41,780 nucleotides of DNA from Exiguobacterium sp. s193 (lineage in GTDB: Bacteria > Bacillota > Bacilli > Exiguobacteriales > Exiguobacteriaceae), in assembly GCF_018618755.1 (NCBI RefSeq), contig NZ_JACSMR010000018.1:1-41780 (forward strand), given 5' to 3'. Numbering within the stretch: the stretch's first letter is position 1; each line of letters opens with the position of its first letter. The position numbers were made by a program, and so were the translations under genes. Under the pieces are notes generated by a model. It was not told where the DNA came from and made no database searches. It worked only from the letters and a program-made list of their open reading frames with translations. Shown here piece by piece: positions 31,114 to 41,780 of this stretch.

Positions 31114-31875
31114 ATGATCTTAGTAATTGATGTTGGAAATACGAATATCGTACTGGGTGTCTATGCTGGGCAGACGTTGGTCGAGCACTGGCGAATCGCA
31201 ACCGACCGGACACGGACGACAGACGAGTATGGGATTCTTGTCAAAGCGTTGTTTCGGGATGCAGACTTAAACGTGGAAGAAATCGAGGGAATCGTGTTAT
31301 CATCTGTCGTACCCCCCGTCGTGTTCCCACTCGAGAACATGTGCGTCCGCTATTTCAATCGACGCCCATTCGTGATTGGGCCGGGTATCAAAACCGGGCT
31401 CGACCTAAAAGTGGATAACCCGCGGGAAGTCGGGGCAGACCGAATCGTCAACGCGGTCGCTGCGACGGTTAAGTATGATGGTCCATTGATTGTCGTCGAC
31501 TTTGGGACAGCAACGACCTATTGTTATATCGATTCACAGAAACGGTACTACGGTGGAATTATTTCACCAGGCGTCATGGTGTCGACAGAGGCACTTTATA
31601 ACAAGGCGGCAAAACTACCGCGTATTGAAATCGCGAAACCACAATCTGCGATTGGACGGAACACGATCCATGCGATGCAGTCCGGAATATACTTCGGATA
31701 TGTCGCACAAGTCGATGGTCTTGTCCACCGCATGAAAGAAGAAATGGGTGAAGCTAAAGTCATTGCGACTGGTGGGTTAGCCCGATTAATCAGCGAGGAA
31801 TCCGCAACGATTGAAGTCGTCGATCCATTTTTGACGCTTGAAGGGTTGCGTATTATCTACGAACGAAATAAGTGA
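31114..31875 (+). CDS. coaX: Type III pantothenate kinase
   Basis: The 253-residue kinase catalyses the first step of CoA synthesis, phosphorylating pantothenate. Type III (ASKHA fold) marks are [12 protein letters not shown] (phosphate-1 motif, Asp6), [24 protein letters not shown] and [11 protein letters not shown]. Start ATG with GTGGGGAAT upstream. The coaX-hslO-yacD-cysK order matches B. subtilis. The stop is 11 bp before the hslO start. Confidence 0.96.
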   Translation: MILVIDVGNTNIVLGVYAGQTLVEHWRIATDRTRTTDEYGILVKALFRDADLNVEEIEGIVLSSVVPPVVFPLENMCVRYFNRRPFVIGPGIKTGLDLKVDNPREVGADRIVNAVAATVKYDGPLIVVDFGTATTYCYIDSQKRYYGGIISPGVMVSTEALYNKAAKLPRIEIAKPQSAIGRNTIHAMQSGIYFGYVAQVDGLVHRMKEEMGEAKVIATGGLARLISEESATIEVVDPFLTLEGLRIIYERNK

Positions 31876-31886
31876 GGGAAAAAATA

Positions 31887-32813
31887 ATGAAACGTGAAGA
31901 ATTATTAGCACAATTAAAGGATGACTATCTAGTACGGGCACTTGGTTTTAACGGAGAAGTCCGTGCCTTCGCCATCCGCTCGACGAAAACGGTGTATGAA
32001 GCACAACTCCGTCACCAAACGACTCCCGTCGTCACGGCGGCACTTGGCCGGACGCTGACAATCGGTGCGATGATGGGAACGATGCAAAAAGGGGACACGC
32101 GCGTAACCCTTAAAGTCGAAGGCGACGGTCCGATTGGGAAAATCATCGTCGATGCTGATGCAAAAGGAACGGTCCGTGGATATGTCAGCCATCCGCGTGT
32201 CGAAATGGACACGTACGTCAATGCGGACGGTCTGACGAAATTAAAAGTCGGAGACGCGGTTGGACGCGGAAATATCTCTGTCATCAAAGACTTAGGACTC
32301 CGTGATTTCGTCGGAGGTCAATCGCCGATTCAAACCGGTGAAATCAGTGAAGACTTTACGTATTACTTCGCGGTCTCCGAACAAAGCCCATCCGTCGTCG
32401 GTGCCGGCGTACTCGTATATCCGGAAGATGAGTCGGTCATCGCAGCAGGCGGTTTAATCGTTCAATTGATGCCGGGTGCATCGGAAGAGACGATTGCTGC
32501 ACTCGAAGCACGAGTCGCTGCATTAAAACCAATTTCGATCCTTGTCGGAGAAGAAAAAACTCCGGAAGAAATGCTCGAACTCGTCCTTGGTGAATCATAC
32601 GAAGTCCTCGATACGGTTCCTGTTACTTTTGGTTGCACATGTGACCGTGAAAAGCTCGCGACAGCGATCGTTGCGCTCGGGCCTGACGAGATTCAATCGA
32701 TGATTGATGAAGATGGTGGAGCAGAGGCGGTTTGTCATTTCTGTTCAGAACACTATCAGTATGGTGTCGAAGAATTACAATCACTCCGTGAAAAATCGCT
32801 CGAACGAGCATAA
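31887..32813 (+). CDS. hslO: Redox-regulated chaperonin Hsp33
   Basis: The 308-residue holdase is activated by oxidation. The four zinc cysteines are present as GCTCDRE (CxC, about 249-252) and CHFC (CxxC, about 281-285), the redox switch. The N-terminal core has MGTMQKGDTRVTLKVEGDGP and GGLIVQLMPGA. I choose ATG 31887 with GAGGGAAAA upstream. The GTG at 31872 overlaps the coaX end and sits in the ribosome site. Confidence 0.96.
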   Translation: MKREELLAQLKDDYLVRALGFNGEVRAFAIRSTKTVYEAQLRHQTTPVVTAALGRTLTIGAMMGTMQKGDTRVTLKVEGDGPIGKIIVDADAKGTVRGYVSHPRVEMDTYVNADGLTKLKVGDAVGRGNISVIKDLGLRDFVGGQSPIQTGEISEDFTYYFAVSEQSPSVVGAGVLVYPEDESVIAAGGLIVQLMPGASEETIAALEARVAALKPISILVGEEKTPEEMLELVLGESYEVLDTVPVTFGCTCDREKLATAIVALGPDEIQSMIDEDGGAEAVCHFCSEHYQYGVEELQSLREKSLERA

Positions 32814-32825
32814 GAGGGTCTGAAA

Positions 32826-33137
32826 ATGGGGAATATAAATTCTAAGTACTTGTGGATGTTGGTTTTCATCTTGTTGTTGACGAATTTTTTGACGGGGGCA
32901 TATGCCTTCATGGGAGAACTTCCGAAAGTGGATTCTCCAAAAATCGTCCAAGAGAGTATAGGAGGACCGCTTGAAGATGTCGTCGCAAAAGTCGGAGACG
33001 AAGAGATCACGCGAGCGGATGTCTATCAGGTGATGCGGAAGGAACACGAACAAGCGACACTTGATCGTTTGATTCAAGAGGCCGTCGAACGTCAGTCGCA
33101 AGATGGTACGGCACCTACCGTAAAGCGCTTTGATTGA
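32826..33137 (+). CDS. Small membrane-anchored SurA-N-like protein (short YacD homologue, no PPIase domain)
   Basis: The 103-residue protein has an N-terminal hydrophobic anchor or signal (about 9-28, no lipobox cysteine), a linker, then VAKVGDEEITRADVYQVMRKEHEQ (about 53-76). The latter resembles the start of the N-terminal helical domain of PrsA/SurA foldases. B. subtilis has the PrsA-like YacD of about 300 residues at this exact position, between hslO and cysK. Here the frame stops before any parvulin domain and the 80 bp that follow encode nothing similar, so this is a reduced version rather than a frameshift. Function unknown. The start has a weak GAGGGTCTG site, 12 bp after hslO. Confidence 0.75.
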   Translation: MGNINSKYLWMLVFILLLTNFLTGAYAFMGELPKVDSPKIVQESIGGPLEDVVAKVGDEEITRADVYQVMRKEHEQATLDRLIQEAVERQSQDGTAPTVKRFD

Positions 33138-33163
33138 CAGATTTCATCCAATCCGTAGATAAT
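33134..33163 (+). promoter_or_regulatory. Promoter for cysK with overlapping hairpin
   Basis: A perfect TTGACA (33134-33139) overlaps the upstream stop codon; with an 18-bp spacer comes GATAAT (33158-33163). An imperfect inverted repeat (AATCCGTAGA with TCTATCGGATT, about 33150-33177) overlaps the -10 and the start region and could be an operator. Confidence 0.65.
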
Positions 33164-33217
33164 TGGTCTATCGGATTACTTGGAATTAAAGGTTTTTCAT
33201 TATGAGGAGGAATGGTC

Positions 33218-34162
33218 ATGCGTATTGCAAATTCAGTACTAGATTTAGTCGGCCGCACGCCGATCGTGAAGTTGAATCATCTGACAGGACCAGAGGATGC
33301 GGATGTCTACTTGAAACTGGAGTACATGAATCCTGGGTCGAGTGTCAAAGACCGGATTGCGCTATCGATGATTGAAGCGGCAGAAGAAGCTGGAAAACTG
33401 AAAGCAGGCGATACGATCATCGAACCGACGAGTGGTAACACGGGAATCGGTCTTGCGATGGTCGCAGCTGCGAAAGGATACCGTGCCATCCTCGTCATGC
33501 CAGAAACGATGAGCATGGAACGCCGAACTCTTCTTCGTGCGTACGGCGCGGAGTTGATTTTAACACCCGGTCCAGAAGGAATGAAGGGTGCGATCGCACG
33601 AGCGACGGCGGAAGCAGAAGAACATGGTCATTTCATGCCACAACAATTCAACAACGGAGCAAACCCCGTCGTCCATGAACAGACGACAGGACCTGAAATC
33701 GTTGAAGCGTTTGAAGGATTGTCACTCGACGCCTTCATCGCCGGAATCGGAACAGGCGGTACGATCACCGGTGCTGGTAAAGTGTTGCGTGAAGCTTTCC
33801 CAGGAATCGAAATCATCGCAGTCGAACCAACGGATTCACCGGTTTTATCGGGTGGTAAACCGGGACCACACAAACTTCAAGGAATTGGTGCTGGATTTGT
33901 TCCGTCGATTCTTGATACACACATTTATGATGGTGTTGAACAAATCACGACGGAAGAAGCATTTGATCACGCGCGCCGTGCCGCGAAATCAAACGGCGTT
34001 CTCGGTGGGATTTCTTCAGGCGCTGCCATCGCTGCGGCCCTTAAAACAGCCAAACGTCTTGGAAAAGGTAAAAATGTGTTAGCGATCATTCCTTCGAATG
34101 GGGAGCGTTACCTCAGTACGCCACTCTATCAAGTCGAAGAAGAAGAGGGTTCAAAACTATAA
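33218..34162 (+). CDS. cysK: Cysteine synthase A (O-acetylserine sulfhydrylase)
   Basis: The 314-residue fold-type II PLP enzyme makes cysteine from O-acetylserine and sulfide. The PLP lysine lies in NPGSSVKDR (K44). [20 protein letters not shown] is the substrate loop, [12 protein letters not shown] the phosphate cup and [12 protein letters not shown] the pyridine-N serine. I use ATG 33218, 7 bp after GAGGAGG. The ATG at 33212 is only one base from that site. It has its own promoter and a strong terminator. Confidence 0.96.
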   Translation: MRIANSVLDLVGRTPIVKLNHLTGPEDADVYLKLEYMNPGSSVKDRIALSMIEAAEEAGKLKAGDTIIEPTSGNTGIGLAMVAAAKGYRAILVMPETMSMERRTLLRAYGAELILTPGPEGMKGAIARATAEAEEHGHFMPQQFNNGANPVVHEQTTGPEIVEAFEGLSLDAFIAGIGTGGTITGAGKVLREAFPGIEIIAVEPTDSPVLSGGKPGPHKLQGIGAGFVPSILDTHIYDGVEQITTEEAFDHARRAAKSNGVLGGISSGAAIAAALKTAKRLGKGKNVLAIIPSNGERYLSTPLYQVEEEEGSKL

Positions 34163-34171
34163 TTTTTTTTC

Positions 34172-34211
34172 AGACACATGGGAGTCATTCGACGCCCGTG
34201 TGTCTTTTTTT
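34172..34211 (+). terminator. Intrinsic terminator after cysK
   Basis: An 11-bp stem (AGACACATGGG with CCCGTGTGTCT, one G-U) with a 12-nt loop is followed by seven T. Confidence 0.92.
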
Positions 34212-34214
34212 GCG

Positions 34215-34220
34215 TATAAT
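34215..34220 (+). promoter_or_regulatory. -10 element for the folate operon
   Basis: A perfect TATAAT lies 28 bp before the pabB start, immediately after the cysK terminator. No -35 is recognisable at the expected distance, so activity is uncertain. Confidence 0.5.
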
Positions 34221-34248
34221 GGGGACAGAATATGTACAGAGGTGGGGG

Positions 34249-35643
34249 ATGCACGTGCGACAAACGGTATATGAGGCATTTACGTGGACGAAGGAACAAT
34301 TTTATAACCGCTACGTGGAGCGGACGAAGGAGCAAGTCGGGCATATCTGGCTTGAAAGTGGGCGAATTGGGACGTATACGATGGCTGGCGTACACCCAGT
34401 CGGACAGCTCCGGACAAAGGCGGGACGGACAACCATTACGACTTCCACAGGTGTCGAAGAGCGGATGGATTCACCATTTGCGTTGATTGAAGAACTGCGT
34501 GCGCGTTACGCATCAGCACGACCGGACGGTATGCCGGCATTTTTTGGTGGACTCGCGGGATACGTCAGTTATGACGCAGTCCGGTATTTAGAGCGTTTAC
34601 CGGACGAAGCGGAGGATGATTTAGAAACAGCCGATCTTTCATTATATTGGTACGATGAAGTCGCCGTTTATGACGAGCAGGCAGGTCGGTTATTCGTTGC
34701 CGTGACACGCGAGACCGTCGAAGCGGCGGAGGCGGCACTTGAAGACGAGGTGAAAGCGTGGAAAATAGAGAGTAAAGCGCCAGTCTTTCATCCTGTAGTG
34801 GGCGAACAGCTCGAACGGGGGCGGTCGTTCGAACAGACTGATTTTGTGGAAGCAGCAGACCGCGTCAAACGTTATATTGAAGCGGGGGATGTCTTCCAAG
34901 TGAATCTCGCGGTTCGTCAACATGAACGTCTATTGACGTCGCCGGCGCATATCTATGATGTCTTACGGCAAGTGAATCCGTCTCCTTACATGGGCTATTT
35001 CGTCGATGAAGAGTTGACACTCGTCTCGGCGTCACCCGAGTTGCTCGTCGAAAAAATCGGAGACGATCTCGCGACGCGTCCAATTGCTGGGACACGTCCG
35101 CGCGGGAAAGATGAAGCGGAAGATTTGGCACTGGCGAAGACGCTGCTCGACAATGAAAAGGAACGGGCGGAACATGTCATGCTCGTCGATTTAGAACGAA
35201 ATGATTTAGGGCGGGTCAGTCAGTACGGTTCCGTTCATGTCGATGAATTGATGGTGATTGAAAAATATTCTCACGTTCAACATATCGTCTCGAACGTCCG
35301 GGGGAAAGTCGCAGAACAGCAGGATGCGAGCCGTGTTCTCGCAGCGATGTTCCCAGGAGGGACGATCACCGGTGCGCCGAAAATCCGGACGATGGAGATC
35401 ATCGAGGAGTTAGAACCGGTCCGACGTGGTATTTATACAGGGTCACTCGGATTTATCAGTTGGGCGGACGATGCAATTTTCAACATCTTGATTCGGACAC
35501 TTGTCGCAAAGGATGGGGTCGCGTATATCCAAGCGGGAGCAGGAATCGTCACCGATTCCAACTCGGCAAGTGAGTATGAGGAATCACTCAGTAAGGCAAA
35601 GGCACTTTGGGTCGCAAAAGAAATGGCGGAGGGAACGATATGA
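34249..35643 (+). CDS. pabB: Aminodeoxychorismate synthase component I
   Basis: The 464-residue chorismate-binding enzyme acts with PabA to make 4-amino-4-deoxychorismate for p-aminobenzoate and folate. It has [33 protein letters not shown] and [23 protein letters not shown]. At the active site it reads PIAGT (residues 278-282) with Ala280, where E. coli PabB has the nucleophilic Lys of PIKGT. PIAGT is the anthranilate-synthase form. Context (pabA, pabC, folP follow) argues for PabB, but dual or TrpE-like activity is possible. Start ATG 34249 has AGAGGTGG upstream; GTG 34255 is an alternative. Confidence 0.88.
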   Translation: MHVRQTVYEAFTWTKEQFYNRYVERTKEQVGHIWLESGRIGTYTMAGVHPVGQLRTKAGRTTITTSTGVEERMDSPFALIEELRARYASARPDGMPAFFGGLAGYVSYDAVRYLERLPDEAEDDLETADLSLYWYDEVAVYDEQAGRLFVAVTRETVEAAEAALEDEVKAWKIESKAPVFHPVVGEQLERGRSFEQTDFVEAADRVKRYIEAGDVFQVNLAVRQHERLLTSPAHIYDVLRQVNPSPYMGYFVDEELTLVSASPELLVEKIGDDLATRPIAGTRPRGKDEAEDLALAKTLLDNEKERAEHVMLVDLERNDLGRVSQYGSVHVDELMVIEKYSHVQHIVSNVRGKVAEQQDASRVLAAMFPGGTITGAPKIRTMEIIEELEPVRRGIYTGSLGFISWADDAIFNILIRTLVAKDGVAYIQAGAGIVTDSNSASEYEESLSKAKALWVAKEMAEGTI

Positions 35644-36221
35644 TTGTATTGATTGATAACTATGATTCGTTTACGTACAACTTAGTTCAATACTTCGGGG
35701 AGCTCGGACAAGACATCCGGGTGTTTCGGAATGATGCGATCACACTTGAGGAGATTGAACGACTCAACCCCGACCATTTAGTGATTTCGCCTGGACCTTG
35801 TACGCCGAATGAAGCGGGCATTAGTCTTGCTGCGATTGAATACTTCGCAGGCAAGCTGCCGATTCTCGGTGTTTGCCTCGGTCACCAAGCCATCGGTCAA
35901 GCGTTCGGCGGACAAGTCGTCCGAGCGAAAGACTTGATGCATGGGAAGGTCTCGTTGTTGTCTCACGACGCGACGGGGATGTTTGAAGGCATCGTTCAAG
36001 ATACGCCGGTGACACGATACCATTCGCTCGTCGTCGAACGGGAGACATTTCCGGATGTCTTAGAGATCACAGCAGAAGCAGGGGGAGAAATCATGGCCCT
36101 TCGGCATCGTGAATTGCCGATTGTCGGGGTCCAGTTCCACCCGGAAGCGATCTTGACCCGAGACGGGAAGCAGATGTTAAAAAACTTTTTGGAGTTGAAT
36201 CGATATGTATCTTTGGCATGA
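35640..36221 (+). CDS. pabA: Aminodeoxychorismate / anthranilate synthase glutamine amidotransferase
   Basis: The 193-residue class I glutamine amidotransferase supplies ammonia to PabB. The catalytic triad is visible: [14 protein letters not shown] (Cys about 79) and VQFHPEAIL (His, Glu near 168-170). [19 protein letters not shown] opens the domain. In Bacillus the same subunit also serves TrpE. The (G/U)AG repeats of a TRAP site are not seen around the start. The ATG overlaps the pabB stop by 4 bp with GGAGGG ahead. Confidence 0.95.
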   Translation: MIVLIDNYDSFTYNLVQYFGELGQDIRVFRNDAITLEEIERLNPDHLVISPGPCTPNEAGISLAAIEYFAGKLPILGVCLGHQAIGQAFGGQVVRAKDLMHGKVSLLSHDATGMFEGIVQDTPVTRYHSLVVERETFPDVLEITAEAGGEIMALRHRELPIVGVQFHPEAILTRDGKQMLKNFLELNRYVSLA

Positions 36222-37044
36222 TGGGCAGATAGTAAAAGAAGAAGAGATTCGGATTTCACCGTTTGATCATGGTTACCTGTACGGGATGGGGATTTTTGAG
36301 ACCTTTCGGACGTATGCGGGACATCCGTTTTTATTTGATGATCACATCGAACGGCTACAGATGAGTTGTGCGGCAATTGGAATCCATGTACCCTACACGC
36401 GCGATGAGCTCTTTGAAGCAGTCGAAGCGTTATGTCGCGTCCACGCGACAGGAGATTTATACATTCGTTTAAATGTTTCAGCGGGTCCGCGTGAAATTGG
36501 ATTATCGGTCGAGCGGTATGATACACCGACTGTCGTGATTTACGCACGACCGATTGGCGTGCGACAAGCGACAGAGCGTGCGCTCGAAACGGTCCGTTTG
36601 CCCCGGAGTACACCGGAAACGAGTTACCGGTTAAAGTCGCATCACTACATGAATAACTTAGTTGCGAAACGGCAATTGTTTAATCAGGAAGCAGAAGGCC
36701 TCTTTTTGACGAAAGAAGGCTTCATCTGTGAAGGAATCACGTCGAATATCTTTTGGCGTTATGGTGAAAAATGGTTCACTCCTGCGCTTGAGACCGGTGC
36801 CTTGAACGGCATCACCCGGCAATTTTTAATGGAAGAGCTGGTTGTCGAAGAACGTCTTGCTTTGTTACCGCAGTTGATGGAAGCGGACGAGATTCTCTAC
36901 ACGAATTCTGTTCAAGAAGCCGTCGCCGTTACATCGCTTGACGGACGATCGTTCCCGGGTCAATCGGGAAGCGGCTATCAACGTGTTCGTCAGCTATTCG
37001 ACGCCGCAGTTGAATCACGGTGGTCGAGGAGGGGGAAACGATGA
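36205..37044 (+). CDS. pabC: Aminodeoxychorismate lyase
   Basis: The 279-residue fold-type IV PLP enzyme eliminates pyruvate from ADC to give p-aminobenzoate. The PLP lysine is K144 in [32 protein letters not shown] and [13 protein letters not shown] are the family cofactor-phosphate motifs. It overlaps pabA by 17 bp with the ribosome site GGAG inside pabA. Branched-chain aminotransferases share the fold, but operon position fixes the role. Confidence 0.93.
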   Translation: MYLWHDGQIVKEEEIRISPFDHGYLYGMGIFETFRTYAGHPFLFDDHIERLQMSCAAIGIHVPYTRDELFEAVEALCRVHATGDLYIRLNVSAGPREIGLSVERYDTPTVVIYARPIGVRQATERALETVRLPRSTPETSYRLKSHHYMNNLVAKRQLFNQEAEGLFLTKEGFICEGITSNIFWRYGEKWFTPALETGALNGITRQFLMEELVVEERLALLPQLMEADEILYTNSVQEAVAVTSLDGRSFPGQSGSGYQRVRQLFDAAVESRWSRRGKR

Positions 37045-37832
37045 CGAAAATCATGGGAATCTTGAACGTGACACCTGATTCTTTTTCAGATGGGGGTCAA
37101 TACATCGATATCGAACTCGCCGTCCGTCATGCAAAACAACTTGTTGCGGACGGGGCAGATGCCATCGATGTGGGTGGAGAATCGACGCGACCGGGTGCGG
37201 TATTTGTTTCAGCAGCAGATGAAATCAACCGTGTCGTACCGGTCATCCGTCGCTTGAAGCGTGAGCTCGATGTCTTGATTTCGATTGATACGTATAAACC
37301 GGAAGTCGCTGAAGCCGCTGTCCGTGCCGGTGCGGATCTCATCAACGATGTTTGGGGTTCGAAGTGGGGCGACCGTTCGATGGTAGAAGTCGCAGCGCGG
37401 CACGAAGTTCCCATCATCTTGATGCATAATCGGACAGAACCACACGGAGCGGACGTCTTAGCAGAAGTAAGGGCCGACCTCGAAGAATCAATCCGGCTAG
37501 CGAAGCAGGCTGGCGTCTCGGAGAATCGGATTTGGCTCGATCCCGGAATCGGTTTCATGAAAACATATGAAGAAAACCTGTTTTTAATGCGTCACCTCGC
37601 GATTGCGACAGATTTCGGGTACCCCGTCCTGCTCGGGACGTCGAGAAAGTCACTCATCGGATTGACACTCGGACTCCCGGCGACGGAGCGGGTGGAAGGA
37701 ACGATTGCGACCGTCTGTTATGGAATCGAACAAGGCTGCGAGTGGATGCGTGTCCACGACGTGAAAGAAATCAAACGGGCGGCAGTCATGATGGATGCGA
37801 TGGTTGCAGCAGAATTACCGAAGGGGGAATGA
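37041..37832 (+). CDS. folP: Dihydropteroate synthase
   Basis: The 263-residue TIM-barrel enzyme condenses p-aminobenzoate with DHPPP and is the sulfonamide target. It shows GILNVTPDSFSDGGQY (N-terminal loop), DVGGESTRPGA, DVWGSKWG and WLDPGIGFMK. LLGTSRKSLIG carries the conserved Ser-Arg-Lys near the pterin site. The ATG overlaps the pabC stop (ATGA) with GAGGAGGGGG ahead. The TTG/GTG extensions upstream are not supported. Confidence 0.97.
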   Translation: MTKIMGILNVTPDSFSDGGQYIDIELAVRHAKQLVADGADAIDVGGESTRPGAVFVSAADEINRVVPVIRRLKRELDVLISIDTYKPEVAEAAVRAGADLINDVWGSKWGDRSMVEVAARHEVPIILMHNRTEPHGADVLAEVRADLEESIRLAKQAGVSENRIWLDPGIGFMKTYEENLFLMRHLAIATDFGYPVLLGTSRKSLIGLTLGLPATERVEGTIATVCYGIEQGCEWMRVHDVKEIKRAAVMMDAMVAAELPKGE

Positions 37833-37834
37833 AG

Positions 37835-38206
37835 ATGGATCGGATACATGTGTCAGGGATGCGTTTTTATGGTTATCATGGAGTGTTCGCAGAAGAAACA
37901 AAATTAGGACAGCGCTTTAATGTGGATCTGTCAATCGGACTTGATTTATCTCGTGCCGGCGAGACGGATGATTTACGGGAAAGTGTCAATTATGCGGAGC
38001 TTTATGAAGCGACGAAACATGTCGTCGAAGGGGAGGCCGTTCAGTTGGTCGAGGCACTCGCGGACCGGATTGTCCGACACGTCTTTTTGCTTGATCCACG
38101 AATCCTGGAAGCGACCGTCAAAGTCATCAAACCAGATCCGCCGATTGCAGGACACTATGAGCATGTCGCGGTAGAAATCAATCGGGTCCGGGGGGATTAC
38201 GTATGA
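37835..38206 (+). CDS. folB: Dihydroneopterin aldolase
   Basis: The 123-residue protein makes 6-hydroxymethyl-dihydropterin from dihydroneopterin. It has the family pattern FYGYHGVFAEETKLGQRFNVDL, with the catalytic Glu/Lys region VKVIKPDPPIAG near the C-terminus and ESVNYAELYEATKHVVEG in the middle. The start is ATG 37835, 7 bp after AAGGGGG. An earlier ATG at 37829 overlaps the folP stop but is too close to that site. Confidence 0.95.
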   Translation: MDRIHVSGMRFYGYHGVFAEETKLGQRFNVDLSIGLDLSRAGETDDLRESVNYAELYEATKHVVEGEAVQLVEALADRIVRHVFLLDPRILEATVKVIKPDPPIAGHYEHVAVEINRVRGDYV

Positions 38207-38694
38207 ACCGTGCTTACATCGCCCTTGGGTCGAATATCGGGGATAAGGCCGGTCACTTACATGCTGCAATCGAAGCGATGGGAGCGTACCCGGAGATTCA
38301 AACGATTCGTCCGTCCTCGATTTATGAGACTGTTCCTGTCGGCTATCTCGAGCAAGACCTGTTTTACAATATGGTCGTCGAACTTGAGACGAGTTGGTCC
38401 GCCGAGGTGTTGCTCGCGCACTTGCAAGAGATCGAACGCCGAGAGGGACGGAAACGATTGTTCAAGAATGGTCCCAGAACGTTAGACCTTGACATCATTC
38501 TTTATAATACAGATGATATACATTCAGAAGGATTGACGGTGCCGCATCCACGGATGCAAGAGCGGGCGTTTGTCCTTGCACCGTTACATGAATTGAATCC
38601 GGGTTATACAGTACGACACTTAGAGATGACGGTCGCGGAACTGTACGCCCGGTTACCGGAAACGGAACGAGCAGGTGTGAAGCGCATCGTGTAA
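38203..38694 (+). CDS. folK: 6-hydroxymethyl-dihydropterin pyrophosphokinase
   Basis: The 163-residue kinase activates the pterin for DHPS. ALGSNIGDKAGHL at the N-terminus, FKNGPRTLDLDIILYN (the HPPK signature with two Mg-binding Asp) and VPHPRMQERAFVLAPL are diagnostic. The ATG overlaps the folB stop by 4 bp with GGGGGG ahead. The small HTH gene yazB that follows in B. subtilis is absent; dusB begins 36 bp on. Confidence 0.97.
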   Translation: MNRAYIALGSNIGDKAGHLHAAIEAMGAYPEIQTIRPSSIYETVPVGYLEQDLFYNMVVELETSWSAEVLLAHLQEIERREGRKRLFKNGPRTLDLDIILYNTDDIHSEGLTVPHPRMQERAFVLAPLHELNPGYTVRHLEMTVAELYARLPETERAGVKRIV

Positions 38695-38729
38695 CAAAAG
38701 AGGGATTGAAGAAGAGAGGAGGAATGAAC

Positions 38730-41377
<2,648 letters not shown>

Positions 41378-41388
41378 CAAAAACGTAT

Positions 41389-41428
41389 GCTCCCTTTCTT
41401 CTATATATAGTAGAGAGGGAGCTTTATT
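41389..41428 (+). terminator. Intrinsic terminator after lysS
   Basis: A 15-bp stem (GCTCCCTTTCTTCTA with TAGTAGAGAGGGAGC, one mismatch and one G-U) with a TATA loop and a T-rich tail. Confidence 0.88.
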
Positions 41429-41524
41429 ATGAAAAATGAAGTCTAGAAAAGACGTAATGGATTGGAATCAATCATCAATAAAACGGGTAGATAATCTTTT
41501 TAAATGTTTTTCTAATAAAATGCT

Positions 41525-41552
41525 TGTACAATCGAAAAAGCCATGGTATATT
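41525..41552 (+). promoter_or_regulatory. rrn promoter P1
   Basis: TGTACA (41525-41530), a 16-bp spacer and TGGTATATT (extended -10, hexamer 41547-41552), preceded by an AT-rich stretch (41495-41520) that could act as an UP element. Confidence 0.65.
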
Positions 41553-41607
41553 ATTTCTTGTGCCGCAAATGGTTGTGACACACCGAAAAAAATATCAAAA
41601 AAAGTTG

Positions 41608-41637
41608 TTGACAATCGAGTTGATAACTTGGTAAGAT
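41608..41637 (+). promoter_or_regulatory. rrn promoter P2
   Basis: A perfect TTGACA (41608-41613), an 18-bp spacer and TGGTAAGAT (extended -10, hexamer 41632-41637), about 85 bp downstream of P1. Tandem spacing of this kind is usual for Bacillales rRNA operons. Confidence 0.75.
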
Positions 41638-41780
41638 ATTAAAGTCGCTGAAAACGACACGACGAACTTTGAAAACTGAACGATGAGGCAAAAAACGTAT
41701 CTTCGGATACAAACAATGAATGAAGCGCAAGCTTCGTCAACGTGACTTTTAGTCACAAAAACGAGCAAGTCAAACACTTT

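Larger units (their letters stand above)
41429..41780 (+). promoter_or_regulatory. Promoter and leader region of a second rrn operon
   Basis: About 350 bp hold no protein gene. Promoters P1 and P2 are listed separately. The transcribed leader contains a boxA-like CTTTGAAAACTGAAC at 41667-41681, a TTCG-tetraloop hairpin (GTATC/GATAC, 41697-41710), a GCAA-loop hairpin (GAAGC/GCTTC, 41722-41735) and GTGACT/AGTCAC (41742-41756). The closing AAGTCAAACACTTT resembles the sequence just before Bacillales 16S genes, which should start a few bases beyond the window. Confidence 0.85.

Noticed and set aside
35560-35640. TRAP-binding (G/U)AG repeats at the pabA start, as in B. subtilis
   Set aside because: Only two or three scattered triplets are present, without regular spacing.
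41436-41642. A 68-codon open frame in the rrn promoter region
   Set aside because: It runs through both rrn promoters, lacks a ribosome site, and its composition looks random.

Overview
The window is a 41.8 kb stretch of a low-to-moderate GC Gram-positive (Firmicutes) chromosome. Gene content and order follow the Bacillus subtilis block from yaaO/tmk to lysS, which lies near the replication origin. The sporulation genes that interrupt this block in Bacillus are absent (yabG, sspF, yabP, yabQ, spoIIE), while spoVG, veg and a SpoVB-type flippase remain. This pattern and the protein sequences suggest an asporogenous member of Bacillales such as Exiguobacterium. The genus is an inference, because no 16S sequence lies inside the window.

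Layout. The left edge is a complete 5S rRNA gene with its terminator, the end of one rrn operon. Then come a PLP-dependent Orn/Lys/Arg decarboxylase, tmk, darA, holB, ricT and yabA (189-4759), packed with start/stop overlaps. Next are yabB, yazA and rsmI (4810-6648), abrB on the minus strand, metG, tatD and rpfB, rnmV and rsmA (ksgA), veg, ispE, purR, spoVG, glmU and prs, pth, then mfd, a MATE/MurJ-type flippase, mazG, rqcP and divIC (18803-26010). yabR and two tRNA genes (Met, Glu) follow. The last third holds tilS, hpt and ftsH, then coaX, hslO and a very short SurA-N-like membrane protein, cysK, the folate cluster pabB-pabA-pabC-folP-folB-folK-dusB, and lysS. The right edge (41423-41780) holds the tandem promoters and leader of a second rrn operon, ending just before 16S.

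The genes serve central functions: nucleotide supply (tmk, prs, hpt, purR), DNA replication and its control (holB, yabA), translation and tRNA/rRNA maturation (metG, lysS, tilS, dusB, rsmI, rsmA, rnmV, pth, rqcP, yabB), repair (mfd), envelope and division (glmU, flippase, divIC, rpfB), proteostasis (ftsH, hslO), and folate, CoA, isoprenoid and cysteine synthesis. I saw no phage, transposon, CRISPR or defence genes, and no new multi-gene system. The points worth a second look are mostly regulatory or small protein-level oddities: a purR autoregulation region with a PurBox-like site and an 18-bp palindrome, a terminator-like hairpin in the lysS leader, a PabB with Ala where the ADC-synthase Lys is expected, a HolB with a collapsed P-loop, an RG-rich tail on YabR, and a truncated YacD/PrsA-like protein. 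Start codons were often moved inward from the longest open frame to agree with Shine-Dalgarno position and family N-termini.
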